A DNA stretch of 14,182 bases, taken from positions 1-14,182 of the forward strand of contig JBKPDG010000100.1 of NCBI GenBank assembly GCA_046727755.1, written 5' to 3'. The notes below the pieces were generated by a model. That model was not told where the DNA came from and made no database searches. It saw only the letters and a list, made by a program, of their open reading frames with translations. Below, one piece after another: positions 6,637-13,235 of this stretch. The position numbers and the translations under genes were made by a program. The stretch comes from JALZAA01 sp046727755. GTDB taxonomy: Bacteria; Actinomycetota; Acidimicrobiia; IMCC26256; JACDBD01. Position 1 is the first letter of the stretch. Every line of letters starts with the position of its first letter.

Positions 6637-7673
6637 GGCGTCGCCTCGGCGACCTCGCGCCACAAGTCGGCGGCCGCGTCCACGATCTCTCGACCGGGCC
6701 CGCCCGAGGTCGGTAGCTCGACGGGGGCGACCGGCTCGCCGACCAACGCCGCCGCGGTGGCGGCGGTGCCGTCGCGCAGCGCGTCGAGGTCGTAGCCGCC
6801 TTCGAGGAACACGATGACGCGCCCTGGGCGCGGTGCGAGCTGCACCATGCGCGACGCCAGCGCGCCGTAGTCGCCGGCCGAGAGGCCGAGCCCGGTGAGC
6901 GGGTCGGCGCGATGGGCGTCGAACCCGCACGACACGAGCACCCAGTCGGACGCGTGCCGCGCCACCAGCGGCGCGACGAGCTCGTCGAGCGCGCGGAGGT
7001 AGAGATCGCCGGTGGCGCCGGCCGGGAGCGGCACGTTGCACGTGGTACCGGCGCCAACGTCGGTCCCGATCTCGTCGAGTCGGCCCGTCCCCGGGTACAG
7101 CGGCCACTCGTGCAACGACACGTAGGCCACGCGTGCATCGGAGTAGAAGATCTCCTGCGTGCCGTTGCCGTGGTGCGCGTCGTAGTCGACGATCAGGACG
7201 CGCTCGCCGCGTTCCGCCAGCGCGGCAGCCGTGATGGCGACGTTGTTGAGCAGACAGAACCCCATCGCGCCCTCGGGGCGAGCGTGGTGTCCCGGCGGTC
7301 GCAGGGCCAGGAACGCGGCGTCACCGGCCCCTGCTGCCAGGGCGTCGGAGGCGGCGAGCCCGGCGCCCGCGGCCCGTACGGCTGCGTCCCACGAGCCGGC
7401 CGACATCGCCGTGTCGAGGTCGATCGACCCGCCGCCGTGCTCGGAGAGCGACTCGAGTCGCTCGACGTGCCGGCGCGTGTGGACCCGGCTGATCTCCTCG
7501 GCGGTCGCGTCGCGCGGCGGTAGCGGTGTGACCAGGGCGTCGGTGTCGCCGCCGATGTCGCGCGCCGCCTGGTCGATGCCGGCGTGCACCGCTTCGAGCC
7601 GCTCCGGTCGCTCCGGGTGCCCGCGGCCGGGATCGTGATCGGCGAACCGCCGGTCCGACGCGACGACAAGCAT
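6633..7673 (-). CDS. Histone deacetylase family (AcuC/HDAC-like) amidohydrolase
   Basis: A 346-aa zinc-dependent deacetylase of the arginase/deacetylase fold. Substrates in bacteria include acetyl-lysine proteins (AcuC), acetylpolyamines and other amides; which applies here is not shown by sequence. Visible motifs are HPERPERL (19-26), LRPPGHHA (124-131, with the active-site pair His129-His130), GFCLLNNVAI (138-147), and VDYDAHHGNGTQ (162-173), where Asp165 and His167 are zinc ligands. GFDAHRADPL (250-259) supplies the third ligand Asp252, and LEGGYD (289-294) the catalytic Tyr293. All catalytic residues are intact. Length is typical of bacterial members. The ATG at 7673 has no Shine-Dalgarno sequence but a TACCGT hexamer 6 bases upstream. 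It is convergent with the SPFH gene and divergent from the GNAT gene, so it is probably monocistronic. Confidence 0.92.
   Translation of the reverse strand: MLVVASDRRFADHDPGRGHPERPERLEAVHAGIDQAARDIGGDTDALVTPLPPRDATAEEISRVHTRRHVERLESLSEHGGGSIDLDTAMSAGSWDAAVRAAGAGLAASDALAAGAGDAAFLALRPPGHHARPEGAMGFCLLNNVAITAAALAERGERVLIVDYDAHHGNGTQEIFYSDARVAYVSLHEWPLYPGTGRLDEIGTDVGAGTTCNVPLPAGATGDLYLRALDELVAPLVARHASDWVLVSCGFDAHRADPLTGLGLSAGDYGALASRMVQLAPRPGRVIVFLEGGYDLDALRDGTAATAAALVGEPVAPVELPTSGGPGREIVDAAADLWREVAEATP
6640..6653 (+). terminator. Hairpin just after the SPFH stop codon
   Basis: GTCGCC and GGCGAC are inverted repeats that can form a 5-6-bp stem with a very small loop (CTCG if 5 bp). It starts 4 bases after the SPFH TAG and lies inside the last codons of the opposing deacetylase gene. 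No T-tract follows. It is the only visible candidate for ending the nfeD-SPFH transcript. Confidence 0.3.
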
Positions 7674-7679
7674 CCATCA

Positions 7680-7685
7680 ACGGTA
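7680..7685 (-). promoter_or_regulatory. Putative -10 element of the deacetylase gene
   Basis: On the minus strand TACCGT ends 6 bases before the ATG at 7673, again predicting a leaderless message. No consensus -35 is seen. Confidence 0.4.
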
Positions 7686-7738
7686 CCCGGCGTGTTCAGT
7701 CGGCTCTGGTGTGCCGGGCCGTCCCGCGACCCCGCGGT

Positions 7739-7744
7739 TACGCT
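7739..7744 (+). promoter_or_regulatory. Putative -10 element of the GNAT-DUF6049-murJ unit
   Basis: TACGCT (TAnnnT) lies in the 120-base divergent region between the deacetylase and GNAT genes. A transcript beginning near 7751 would start just before an ATG at 7756 that opens a 14-codon ORF, and about 45 bases before the chosen GNAT start. No clear -35 is present. Confidence 0.3.
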
Positions 7745-7755
7745 CGCGCGTCGCC

Positions 7756-7800
7756 ATGTCGCCCTGTCAATGCCTTCTTTCCCCGCGACCGGCTCGATGA
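7756..7800 (+). CDS. Possible 14-aa leader peptide overlapping the GNAT start
   Basis: An ATG at 7756 opens a 14-codon frame reading MSPCQCLLSPRPAR. Its TGA at 7798-7800 overlaps the GNAT ATG at 7797 as ATGA. The ATG is 11 bases after the TACGCT hexamer, so the message would have only a few untranslated bases. Translation of this frame could feed ribosomes to the GNAT start, which has no Shine-Dalgarno sequence of its own. The two Cys codons recall short cysteine-responsive leader ORFs described in mycobacteria, but they are not consecutive. It may be a chance frame. Confidence 0.2.
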   Translation: MSPCQCLLSPRPAR

Positions 7801-8492
7801 GCGTTCACACCCTCCGGTGGCGGAGTGGCTGGGCGCGCATCGGGCCGTTCCGCTCGAGCGCCGAGGTCGCCCGCCTCACGGTGGGCGCTGACGCACCGCC
7901 GAGCCCGTCCGTGATCGAACGCTGCCTCGGGGAGATCCAGGCCCGCAGCTACAAGGCGGTCGTGACGAACGCGTTGAGCGCCGTCGACTCCGTCCCCTTC
8001 GTCGATGCCGGCTTCGCCGTTCGTGAGCGACTCCACCTGCTCGCCCACGACCTCCACCGGCTGCCGCCGGCGGTCGGCTCGACGCGGCGCGCCCGCCGTC
8101 ACGACCATCCCGCGATCCTCGAGCTCGACGCGACCGCCTTCGACGGCGACTGGCGCCTCGACCACGACGGACTGGCCGACGCGCTCCGCGCCACACCCGT
8201 GACGCGTCTTCGCGTCGCGCCCGACGAGCAGACGACGATCTCCGGCTACGCCGTCACGGGCCGGTCCGGGCGCAACGGGTACCTCCAGCGCATCGCCGTC
8301 CACGCCGACGCGCGCAACCGCGGCTTCGGTCGTGCACTCGTCACCGACGCGCTCTCGTGGTTGCGCCGTCGTTCCGTCGATCGCGCGTTCGTCAATACGC
8401 AGCTCGACAATGCCGCCGCGCTCTCGCTGTACGAGTCGTGCGGCTTCCGGCGGCTCCCGGTCGGGCTGTGCGTGCTCGGGCGGACCCTGTGA
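7797..8492 (+). CDS. GNAT family N-acetyltransferase
   Basis: A 231-aa protein. An N-terminal region of about 90 residues (HTLRWRSGWARIGPFRSS, then a helix with SYKAVVTNALSAV and a GFAVRERLHLLAHDL strand) precedes a GNAT core. In the core, the acetyl-CoA-binding strand and loop read LQRIAVHADARNRGFGRAL at about 161-179, with the R-x-x-G-x-G signature. The C-terminal NAAALSLYESCGFRRL at about 204-219 is the usual motif B. Overall it is RimI-like in the second half; the substrate is unknown. The start is uncertain: the ATG at 7797 is favoured because codon use becomes typical there, while an in-frame ATG at 7770 would add 9 residues, and neither has a ribosome site. Its TGA overlaps the next gene's GTG (GTGA), so it is coupled to DUF6049 and murJ. 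The comparable place in M. tuberculosis holds a Nudix gene (mutT4). Confidence 0.82.
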   Translation: MSVHTLRWRSGWARIGPFRSSAEVARLTVGADAPPSPSVIERCLGEIQARSYKAVVTNALSAVDSVPFVDAGFAVRERLHLLAHDLHRLPPAVGSTRRARRHDHPAILELDATAFDGDWRLDHDGLADALRATPVTRLRVAPDEQTTISGYAVTGRSGRNGYLQRIAVHADARNRGFGRALVTDALSWLRRRSVDRAFVNTQLDNAAALSLYESCGFRRLPVGLCVLGRTL

Positions 8493-10591
8493 GGCGCGCC
8501 GCCCTCGTCGTGATGACGTCCGCCGCCGCCGTCGTGCTCACCGCGTTACCCGCCGGCGGCGGTGTCGACCCGCCGCCGCCGACCGACGCCACGCCCGACG
8601 CACCGAGGCTCGTCCTCACCGGCCAACCGGCGTGGGTCACCGTCGGCGGCAATCTCCCGTTGCGGCTCCAGGTTCGGGGACAGGTGGCCGGGACGCCCGG
8701 CCTCACCGTCAGCGCCACTGCCCACGACGCGGTGAGCTCACGGTCCGGCTTCGACACCGCGCTCGAAGGCCGCAACCTGGGCTCCGTGCTCGGGCACGCC
8801 GAGCTTCCGCTCGACTCGTTCCCCCCCGGCGAGGACGGCAGCCGGACGCTCACGTTCCCCCTCCAAGCGGAGGACGGACCCCGCGACCCGACCCGCCTCC
8901 AGCTGCGCCGCACCGGCGTGTACCCGATCGAGGTGGAGCTGCGCCAGGGCGACGGGACCCGGCTGGCCGGCTTCGTCACCCCCGTCGTCGCCGTCGCGCC
9001 CGGGGCGAACGGCGGGCCCGCCATCGGACAGCGGCTCGCGGTGAGCTGGGTGGTGCCGATGACGGCCCGGCCCGCGTACCAGGCCGACGGCAAGCCCGAC
9101 CCGGAGGTCGTCTCCCAGCTCCGGCCGGAAGGGCGCGTCGGCCGCCGCGCGATCGCGATCGCCAACTCGGGCGTGCCGCTCACCCTCGCGCCCGGACCCG
9201 AGACACTGGAGTCGTGGGCCCAGCTGGCGAACAACGACCCGGGTCTCCGCTCGTCATTCGACGCGATGCTCAACGCGCTCGGCCGATCGCAGGTCCTCGC
9301 CGGTCCCTACGTTCCCCTCGACGTGCGCTCACTCGTGAGCGGCGGGCTCAGCGCCGAGGTGGGGCCCGAGATCGTGCAGGGCACCGACAAGCTCAGCGCG
9401 TTGCTCGGCACGCGCGTCGACCCGCGGACCCAGATCGCGCGTCCCGCGAACGAAGCCTCCCTCGCCCGGCTCCGCGACGCCGGTGTCGACCGCGTCATCC
9501 TCGACGGCGCCGGTCTCACCCCGCGGGAGGAGCAGTTCACACCCGCGCAACCCTTCGTCGTCCGCAGTCAGCAGGGCACAGCCACCGCGGTCGGATCCGA
9601 CGCCGGGCTGCAGCACCTCCTGGAGGGCGACGACCCGCCGGCGTTGCGAGCCCAGCGCTTCCTCGCCGGCCTTTCCGTGGTCGCGCTCGAGCAACCGAAC
9701 GTCATGCGTGGGGTGGTCGTGCTCTCGCCCGACGACTGGGACGCGAGCGGCGCGCTCCTCGAGTCTGCGCTGGCCGGGTTGACCTCCGACCATCCTCTGC
9801 TCCAACCGCTCACCGTCGACGACCTCGTCGCGAGCGTGCCGCCGGCGACGAGCGGCAACGCACCCGTCGAGCGTGAGCTCGCGCCGTCGCCGGTTCCGCC
9901 GACGCCTGTGACCGAGCGCGAGTTCCTCGACACCGAGACGCAGCTCGATGCCTTCAACGCGCTGGTGCCACCGCCGAACCCCGTGGCCGAGCCCGGCAAC
10001 CGGTCCCTGCTCGTATCACTGTCGTCGGCATGGTCGGGGCCGGGCGGCCGAGCCCGCGCCCGCGCCGAGCTCGCGAGGATCGGCGCCGACGTCAGCCAGT
10101 TCGTCAGTCGTCTGCGCGTTCCCGCCGTCGACAGCACGATCACACTGACGGCCGAGAAGGGCGAGATCCCGGTGACGTTCCTCAACGAGACCGGTCAGGC
10201 GCTGCGGGTGCGGGTGCGACTCGAGAGCGACAAGCTCCTGTTCCCGGACGGGGACGAACGGATCCTGGACCTGCCGCCCCGGAGCACGACCGTGCCGTTC
10301 GCCGTCGAGACGCGGAGCTCAGGGACGTTCCCCCTCACGCTCACGGTGACGTCGCCCGACGGCGCCCTGCCCATCCAGCAGACCGAGGTCCAGGTGCGCA
10401 CGACGTTCTTCGTGAGCAACGTCGGCGTGTTCCTCACCGTGGGGGCCGGGCTCTTCCTCGCCGGGTGGTGGGCCCATGACATCCGCCGCCGCCGGCGACG
10501 GCGCGCCGCCACCCCGGCGCATCCGGCGCTGTCGTCGCCGCCGGAGACGCCCGGCGCCGGTCAGAGCTCCGGTCAGAGCTCCACTCTGTGA
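8489..10591 (+). CDS. DUF6049 family secreted or membrane-anchored protein
   Basis: A 700-aa envelope protein of the kind found directly before murJ in actinobacteria (Rv3909 in M. tuberculosis). Residues 1-26 form a signal peptide: Arg-Arg, then a hydrophobic Ala/Val core ending near LPAGGG. A beta-rich region (about 35-160) comes first, then an alpha/beta middle part beginning at RLAVSWVVPM (about 182). A beta-sandwich of about 547-640 comes last (STITLTAEKGEIPVTFLNE, LDLPPRSTTVPFAVETRSSG). One membrane helix at about 645-663 precedes a run of seven Arg and a short Ser/Pro-rich cytoplasmic tail, so nearly the whole protein faces outward. The GTG start at 8489 overlaps the GNAT stop, and its own stop overlaps the murJ GTG. 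No enzyme motif is evident; a role in lipid II export or wall assembly is inferred from position. Confidence 0.85.
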   Translation: MRRAALVVMTSAAAVVLTALPAGGGVDPPPPTDATPDAPRLVLTGQPAWVTVGGNLPLRLQVRGQVAGTPGLTVSATAHDAVSSRSGFDTALEGRNLGSVLGHAELPLDSFPPGEDGSRTLTFPLQAEDGPRDPTRLQLRRTGVYPIEVELRQGDGTRLAGFVTPVVAVAPGANGGPAIGQRLAVSWVVPMTARPAYQADGKPDPEVVSQLRPEGRVGRRAIAIANSGVPLTLAPGPETLESWAQLANNDPGLRSSFDAMLNALGRSQVLAGPYVPLDVRSLVSGGLSAEVGPEIVQGTDKLSALLGTRVDPRTQIARPANEASLARLRDAGVDRVILDGAGLTPREEQFTPAQPFVVRSQQGTATAVGSDAGLQHLLEGDDPPALRAQRFLAGLSVVALEQPNVMRGVVVLSPDDWDASGALLESALAGLTSDHPLLQPLTVDDLVASVPPATSGNAPVERELAPSPVPPTPVTEREFLDTETQLDAFNALVPPPNPVAEPGNRSLLVSLSSAWSGPGGRARARAELARIGADVSQFVSRLRVPAVDSTITLTAEKGEIPVTFLNETGQALRVRVRLESDKLLFPDGDERILDLPPRSTTVPFAVETRSSGTFPLTLTVTSPDGALPIQQTEVQVRTTFFVSNVGVFLTVGAGLFLAGWWAHDIRRRRRRRAATPAHPALSSPPETPGAGQSSGQSSTL
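10559..10582 (+). repeat. Perfect 12-bp tandem duplication at the DUF6049 3' end
   Basis: GGTCAGAGCTCC occurs twice head to tail (10559-10570 and 10571-10582), encoding the repeated residues GQSS or close phase in the cytoplasmic tail, 6 bases before the TGA. A 12-bp unit keeps the frame, so copy number could vary without damage. Confidence 0.8.
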
Positions 10592-12270
10592 GCGACGCGG
10601 TCGGCGCCGCGGGCCAGCGGTCGACAGGTCTGCTCCGGTCGAGCGCCATCGTCGGGCTGGGCACGGCCCTGTCGAGGATCACCGGGTTCTTGCGCGTCGC
10701 GGCGATCGCGTACGCGATCGGCGCCGGCGCACTCGCGGGGACGTACAGCTACGCGAGCCAGACCCCGAACATGCTGTACGAGCTGCTGCTCGGCGGCGTG
10801 CTCACGGCGACGCTGGTGCCACAGTTCGTCCGGCACGTCGAGCGTGAGGACGACGAAGCCGTGAGCGCCATCATGACGGTCGCGATCGCGGCCCTCGTCG
10901 TCCTCTCGGTCGCGGGAGTCCTGCTCGCCCCGTACATCGTCGAGGTGTTCACGCTCCGGGCGGAGGGTGCGAGCAGGGCGGCGCAACAGGACGTCGCGAC
11001 CACGCTGGTGCGCCTGTTCATGCCGATGATGCTCTTCTACGGCTTCATCGCGCTGGCGACTGCGCTGCTCAACGCGCACCGAAGATTCGCGGCCGCCGCC
11101 TTCGCCCCGATCCTCAACAACATCGTCGTGATCTCGATCTTCGTGTCGTTGCCGCGCCTGTTCGACGGGCCGATCACGCTCACTCGCGTCCAAGACGACA
11201 CCGCGCTGCTCATCATGTTGGGACTGGGCACGACAGCCGGTATCGCGGCGGTGGCGGTCGCGCTCGGCGCCGCCCTCCGCTGGGCGCGGGTCCACCTGCG
11301 GTTCGTTCTCGCGTGGCGGCATCGCGCGGTGGTGACGATGGCGCAACTTTCGGGATGGACGGTCGGCTACGTGATCGCCAACCAGGTGGCGCTGTGGATC
11401 GTCCTCGTCCTGGCCAACGGCCGCGACGGCGGTCCCTTCATCTATCTCAGCGCGTACACCTTCTTCCAACTCCCCCATGGCCTGCTGGCGGTCTCGCTCA
11501 TGACGACGCTCGCGCCGGAGATGGCGAGCGCGGCCGGGCGCGGTGACATCCAGGAGCTGCGAGAGCGGCTCTCGTTCGGACTGCGTTTGACGACGTTCGT
11601 CATCGTGCCGTGCTCGGCGATCTTCATCGCGCTGGCCCGCCCGATGGTCGTCGCGCTGCTCGAGCGGGGCGCGTTCTCCAGCGGCGACGCCACTGTGGTC
11701 GCGCACACTCTCCTGGGATTCTCGTTGGGGCTGGTGCCCTTCTCCCTCTATCTCTTCTCGCTGCGCGCGTTCTACTCACTCCAGGACACGCGTACCCCGT
11801 TCGTCCTGAACTGCTTCGAGAACGCCCTCAACATCGCGCTCGCGTTCCCGCTGTACTACCTGTTCGGGGTCCCGGGGCTCGCGGTCGCCTTCGCGGGCGC
11901 CTACGGCGGCGCGTCGATCGTCACCCTCGTCGTGCTCCGCCGCCGGCTCGGCTACATGGACGGCCGCCGGCTGATGGACACGCTGGCGCGATCACTCGCC
12001 GCCGGCGGTCTCGTCGCGCTGGTGACGTGGCTGATCGCGCGCGGCCTCGGCTGGTCGACCCCCTGGGCGGCGCTCGCCACGACGGTCGCCGGGGTCGTGG
12101 TCGGCTTCGCCGAGTACGTCGCCGTCACCGCCGCGCTCCGGATGCGCGAGCTGGACGACTTGTGGTCGCTGTTCGCGCCGCGTGTGCGCCGCGGCGCCGG
12201 CCTGAGCCCGCCTGTCGGGCCTGAGACGACGGTCATCCCGCCGTCGGACAGAGAGGGCCGAACGGTGTAA
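10588..12270 (+). CDS. murJ: Lipid II flippase MurJ (MviN)
   Basis: A 560-aa polytopic MOP-superfamily flippase that moves the peptidoglycan precursor lipid II across the membrane. About 14 hydrophobic segments can be traced from residue 20 to about 520. The first one carries ALSRITGFLRV, aligning Arg30 and Arg36 with the cavity arginines of the SRxLGFxRD motif in E. coli MurJ. The PNMLYELLLGGVLTATLVPQF stretch (60-80) is the conserved TM2 region in its actinobacterial form. After the last segment a tail of about 40 residues contains ETTVIPPSD (546-554). The C-terminal pseudokinase and extracellular domains of M. tuberculosis MviN are absent. The GTG start overlaps the DUF6049 stop as GTGA, so the two are coupled. 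A TAA ends it 49 bases before degV. Confidence 0.95.
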   Translation: MSDAVGAAGQRSTGLLRSSAIVGLGTALSRITGFLRVAAIAYAIGAGALAGTYSYASQTPNMLYELLLGGVLTATLVPQFVRHVEREDDEAVSAIMTVAIAALVVLSVAGVLLAPYIVEVFTLRAEGASRAAQQDVATTLVRLFMPMMLFYGFIALATALLNAHRRFAAAAFAPILNNIVVISIFVSLPRLFDGPITLTRVQDDTALLIMLGLGTTAGIAAVAVALGAALRWARVHLRFVLAWRHRAVVTMAQLSGWTVGYVIANQVALWIVLVLANGRDGGPFIYLSAYTFFQLPHGLLAVSLMTTLAPEMASAAGRGDIQELRERLSFGLRLTTFVIVPCSAIFIALARPMVVALLERGAFSSGDATVVAHTLLGFSLGLVPFSLYLFSLRAFYSLQDTRTPFVLNCFENALNIALAFPLYYLFGVPGLAVAFAGAYGGASIVTLVVLRRRLGYMDGRRLMDTLARSLAAGGLVALVTWLIARGLGWSTPWAALATTVAGVVVGFAEYVAVTAALRMRELDDLWSLFAPRVRRGAGLSPPVGPETTVIPPSDREGRTV

Positions 12271-12279
12271 CGATGCTGT

Positions 12280-12304
12280 CTCACCGCCGGTCCGAAGCGG
12301 TGAG
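12280..12304 (+). promoter_or_regulatory. Perfect hairpin between murJ and degV
   Basis: CTCACCGC (12280-12287) and GCGGTGAG (12297-12304) form a perfect 8-bp stem with a 9-base loop, 9 bases after the murJ stop and 15 before the degV ATG. GGGGCC rather than T residues follows. It could be a tract-less terminator, an RNA processing or stability element, or an attenuator that lowers degV relative to murJ. Confidence 0.4.
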
Positions 12305-12319
12305 GGGCCAGGGGGTGCC

Positions 12320-13156
12320 ATGGCGGTTCGAGTCGTCACCGACAGCGCGTGCGATCTTCCCGACGACCTGATCGAGCGGTACGGGATCGAGGTGGTGCCG
12401 CTCACGATCCGCTTCGGCAACGAGGAGCTCGTCGACCGTAAGGAGCTCAGCACCGACGAGTTCTGGCGTCGCCTCGCCGAGTCGGACGTCCTGCCGGAGA
12501 CGTCGGCGCCGTCGGCGGGCGCTTTCGAGGGCGCGTTCCGGGGTCTGATCGAGGACGGCGCGACCGGCATCATCTGCATCAACCTCTCCTCCAAGCTCTC
12601 AGCGACCATGCAATCGGCGCAGGTCGCAGCGCAGGCGGTCAAGGACGACTGCCCGGTCGCCGTCGTCGACTCGCTCCTCGTCTCGATGGGCCTCGGGAGC
12701 CTGTGCCTCACCGCCGCGCAGCGCGGCGCCGACGGAGACTCACTCGACTCGATCGTCGCCAACGTCACCGACCGGCGCGACCGCTCGAAGTTGTACGGCA
12801 CCCTCGACACGCTCGAGTTCCTCAAGAAGGGCGGACGGGTCGGCAACGCCCGGGCGCTGCTCGGCTCGATGCTGGCGATCAAGCCCGTCGTCGAGGTGCG
12901 GGACGGCGTGGTCGAGGAAGCGGGCAAGGTCCGCACTCGTTCGAAGGCGCTGCGGCTGCTGGTCGATCGCGTGAAGGAAGGCCCGTTCGAGAACCTGGCC
13001 GTGCTGCACGGCAACGCGCCCGACGTCGACGAGCTCCTCGACCTGCTCGAGCCGCTGGCGAGCCGGGACCAGATCGTCGTCGGCCAGATCGGGCCGGTCA
13101 TCGGCACCCACGCCGGCCCCCGCGTCATCGGGGTCACGTTCCAGGCCCGCACCTGA
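12320..13156 (+). CDS. DegV family fatty-acid-binding protein
   Basis: A 278-aa DegV (FakB-type) protein. Members bind a fatty acid and, where a FakA kinase exists, present it for phosphorylation. The N-terminal VVTDSACDLP (5-14) and VVPLTIRFGNEE (25-36) open the first domain. PETSAPSAGAF (59-69) holds the Thr61-Ser62 pair that usually contacts the fatty-acid carboxylate. INLSSKLSAT (87-96) and the LDTLEFLKKGGRVG segment are further signatures, and GPVIGTHAGPRVIGV near the C-terminus completes the site. Length is typical. No fakA-like gene is in the window, so whether it works as FakB is open. A G-rich stretch (CAGGGGG) lies just before the ATG. It follows murJ after a hairpin and precedes a kinase gene; the link to wall synthesis is suggested only by position. 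Confidence 0.93.
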   Translation: MAVRVVTDSACDLPDDLIERYGIEVVPLTIRFGNEELVDRKELSTDEFWRRLAESDVLPETSAPSAGAFEGAFRGLIEDGATGIICINLSSKLSATMQSAQVAAQAVKDDCPVAVVDSLLVSMGLGSLCLTAAQRGADGDSLDSIVANVTDRRDRSKLYGTLDTLEFLKKGGRVGNARALLGSMLAIKPVVEVRDGVVEEAGKVRTRSKALRLLVDRVKEGPFENLAVLHGNAPDVDELLDLLEPLASRDQIVVGQIGPVIGTHAGPRVIGVTFQART

Positions 13157-13164
13157 CCCTGCCA

Positions 13165-13198
13165 CTCGCCGCGGTCGCCGCCGGTGCCGCCGGGCGAG
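13165..13198 (+). terminator. Weak GC dyad after degV
   Basis: CTCGCC (13165-13170) can pair with GGCGAG (13193-13198) over a 22-base GC-rich loop which itself has pairing potential (GCCGCC/GGTGCC). It lies 8 bases after the degV stop and before the kinase promoter candidate. With no T-tract and a long loop it is weak evidence for termination. Confidence 0.2.
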
Positions 13199-13221
13199 GC
13201 AAGCACGGCGGAGCGAGCAAC

Positions 13222-13227
13222 TAGCGT
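13222..13227 (+). promoter_or_regulatory. Putative -10 element of the kinase gene
   Basis: TAGCGT (TAnnnT) ends 8 bases before the GTG at 13236, so the kinase may have its own leaderless transcript in addition to any read-through from degV. No consensus -35 is visible. Confidence 0.35.
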
Positions 13228-13235
13228 CGGGGGAC

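Noticed and set aside
4714..7107. 797-codon open frame on the minus strand opposite DUF3499, nfeD, SPFH and part of the deacetylase
   Set aside because: It lies antisense to well-recognised genes. Its translation is rich in Arg, Gly, His and Asp with no motif, which is the usual shadow frame of GC-rich codons.
8357..8488. N-terminal extension of DUF6049 from 8357
   Set aside because: This part overlaps the GNAT 3' end, is Arg-rich, and would bury the signal peptide that begins at the GTG at 8489.
10588..12270. Fusion of MurJ to a pseudokinase domain as in M. tuberculosis
   Set aside because: The frame stops at 12270 about 40 residues after the last membrane segment, and the kinase is a separate gene two genes on.
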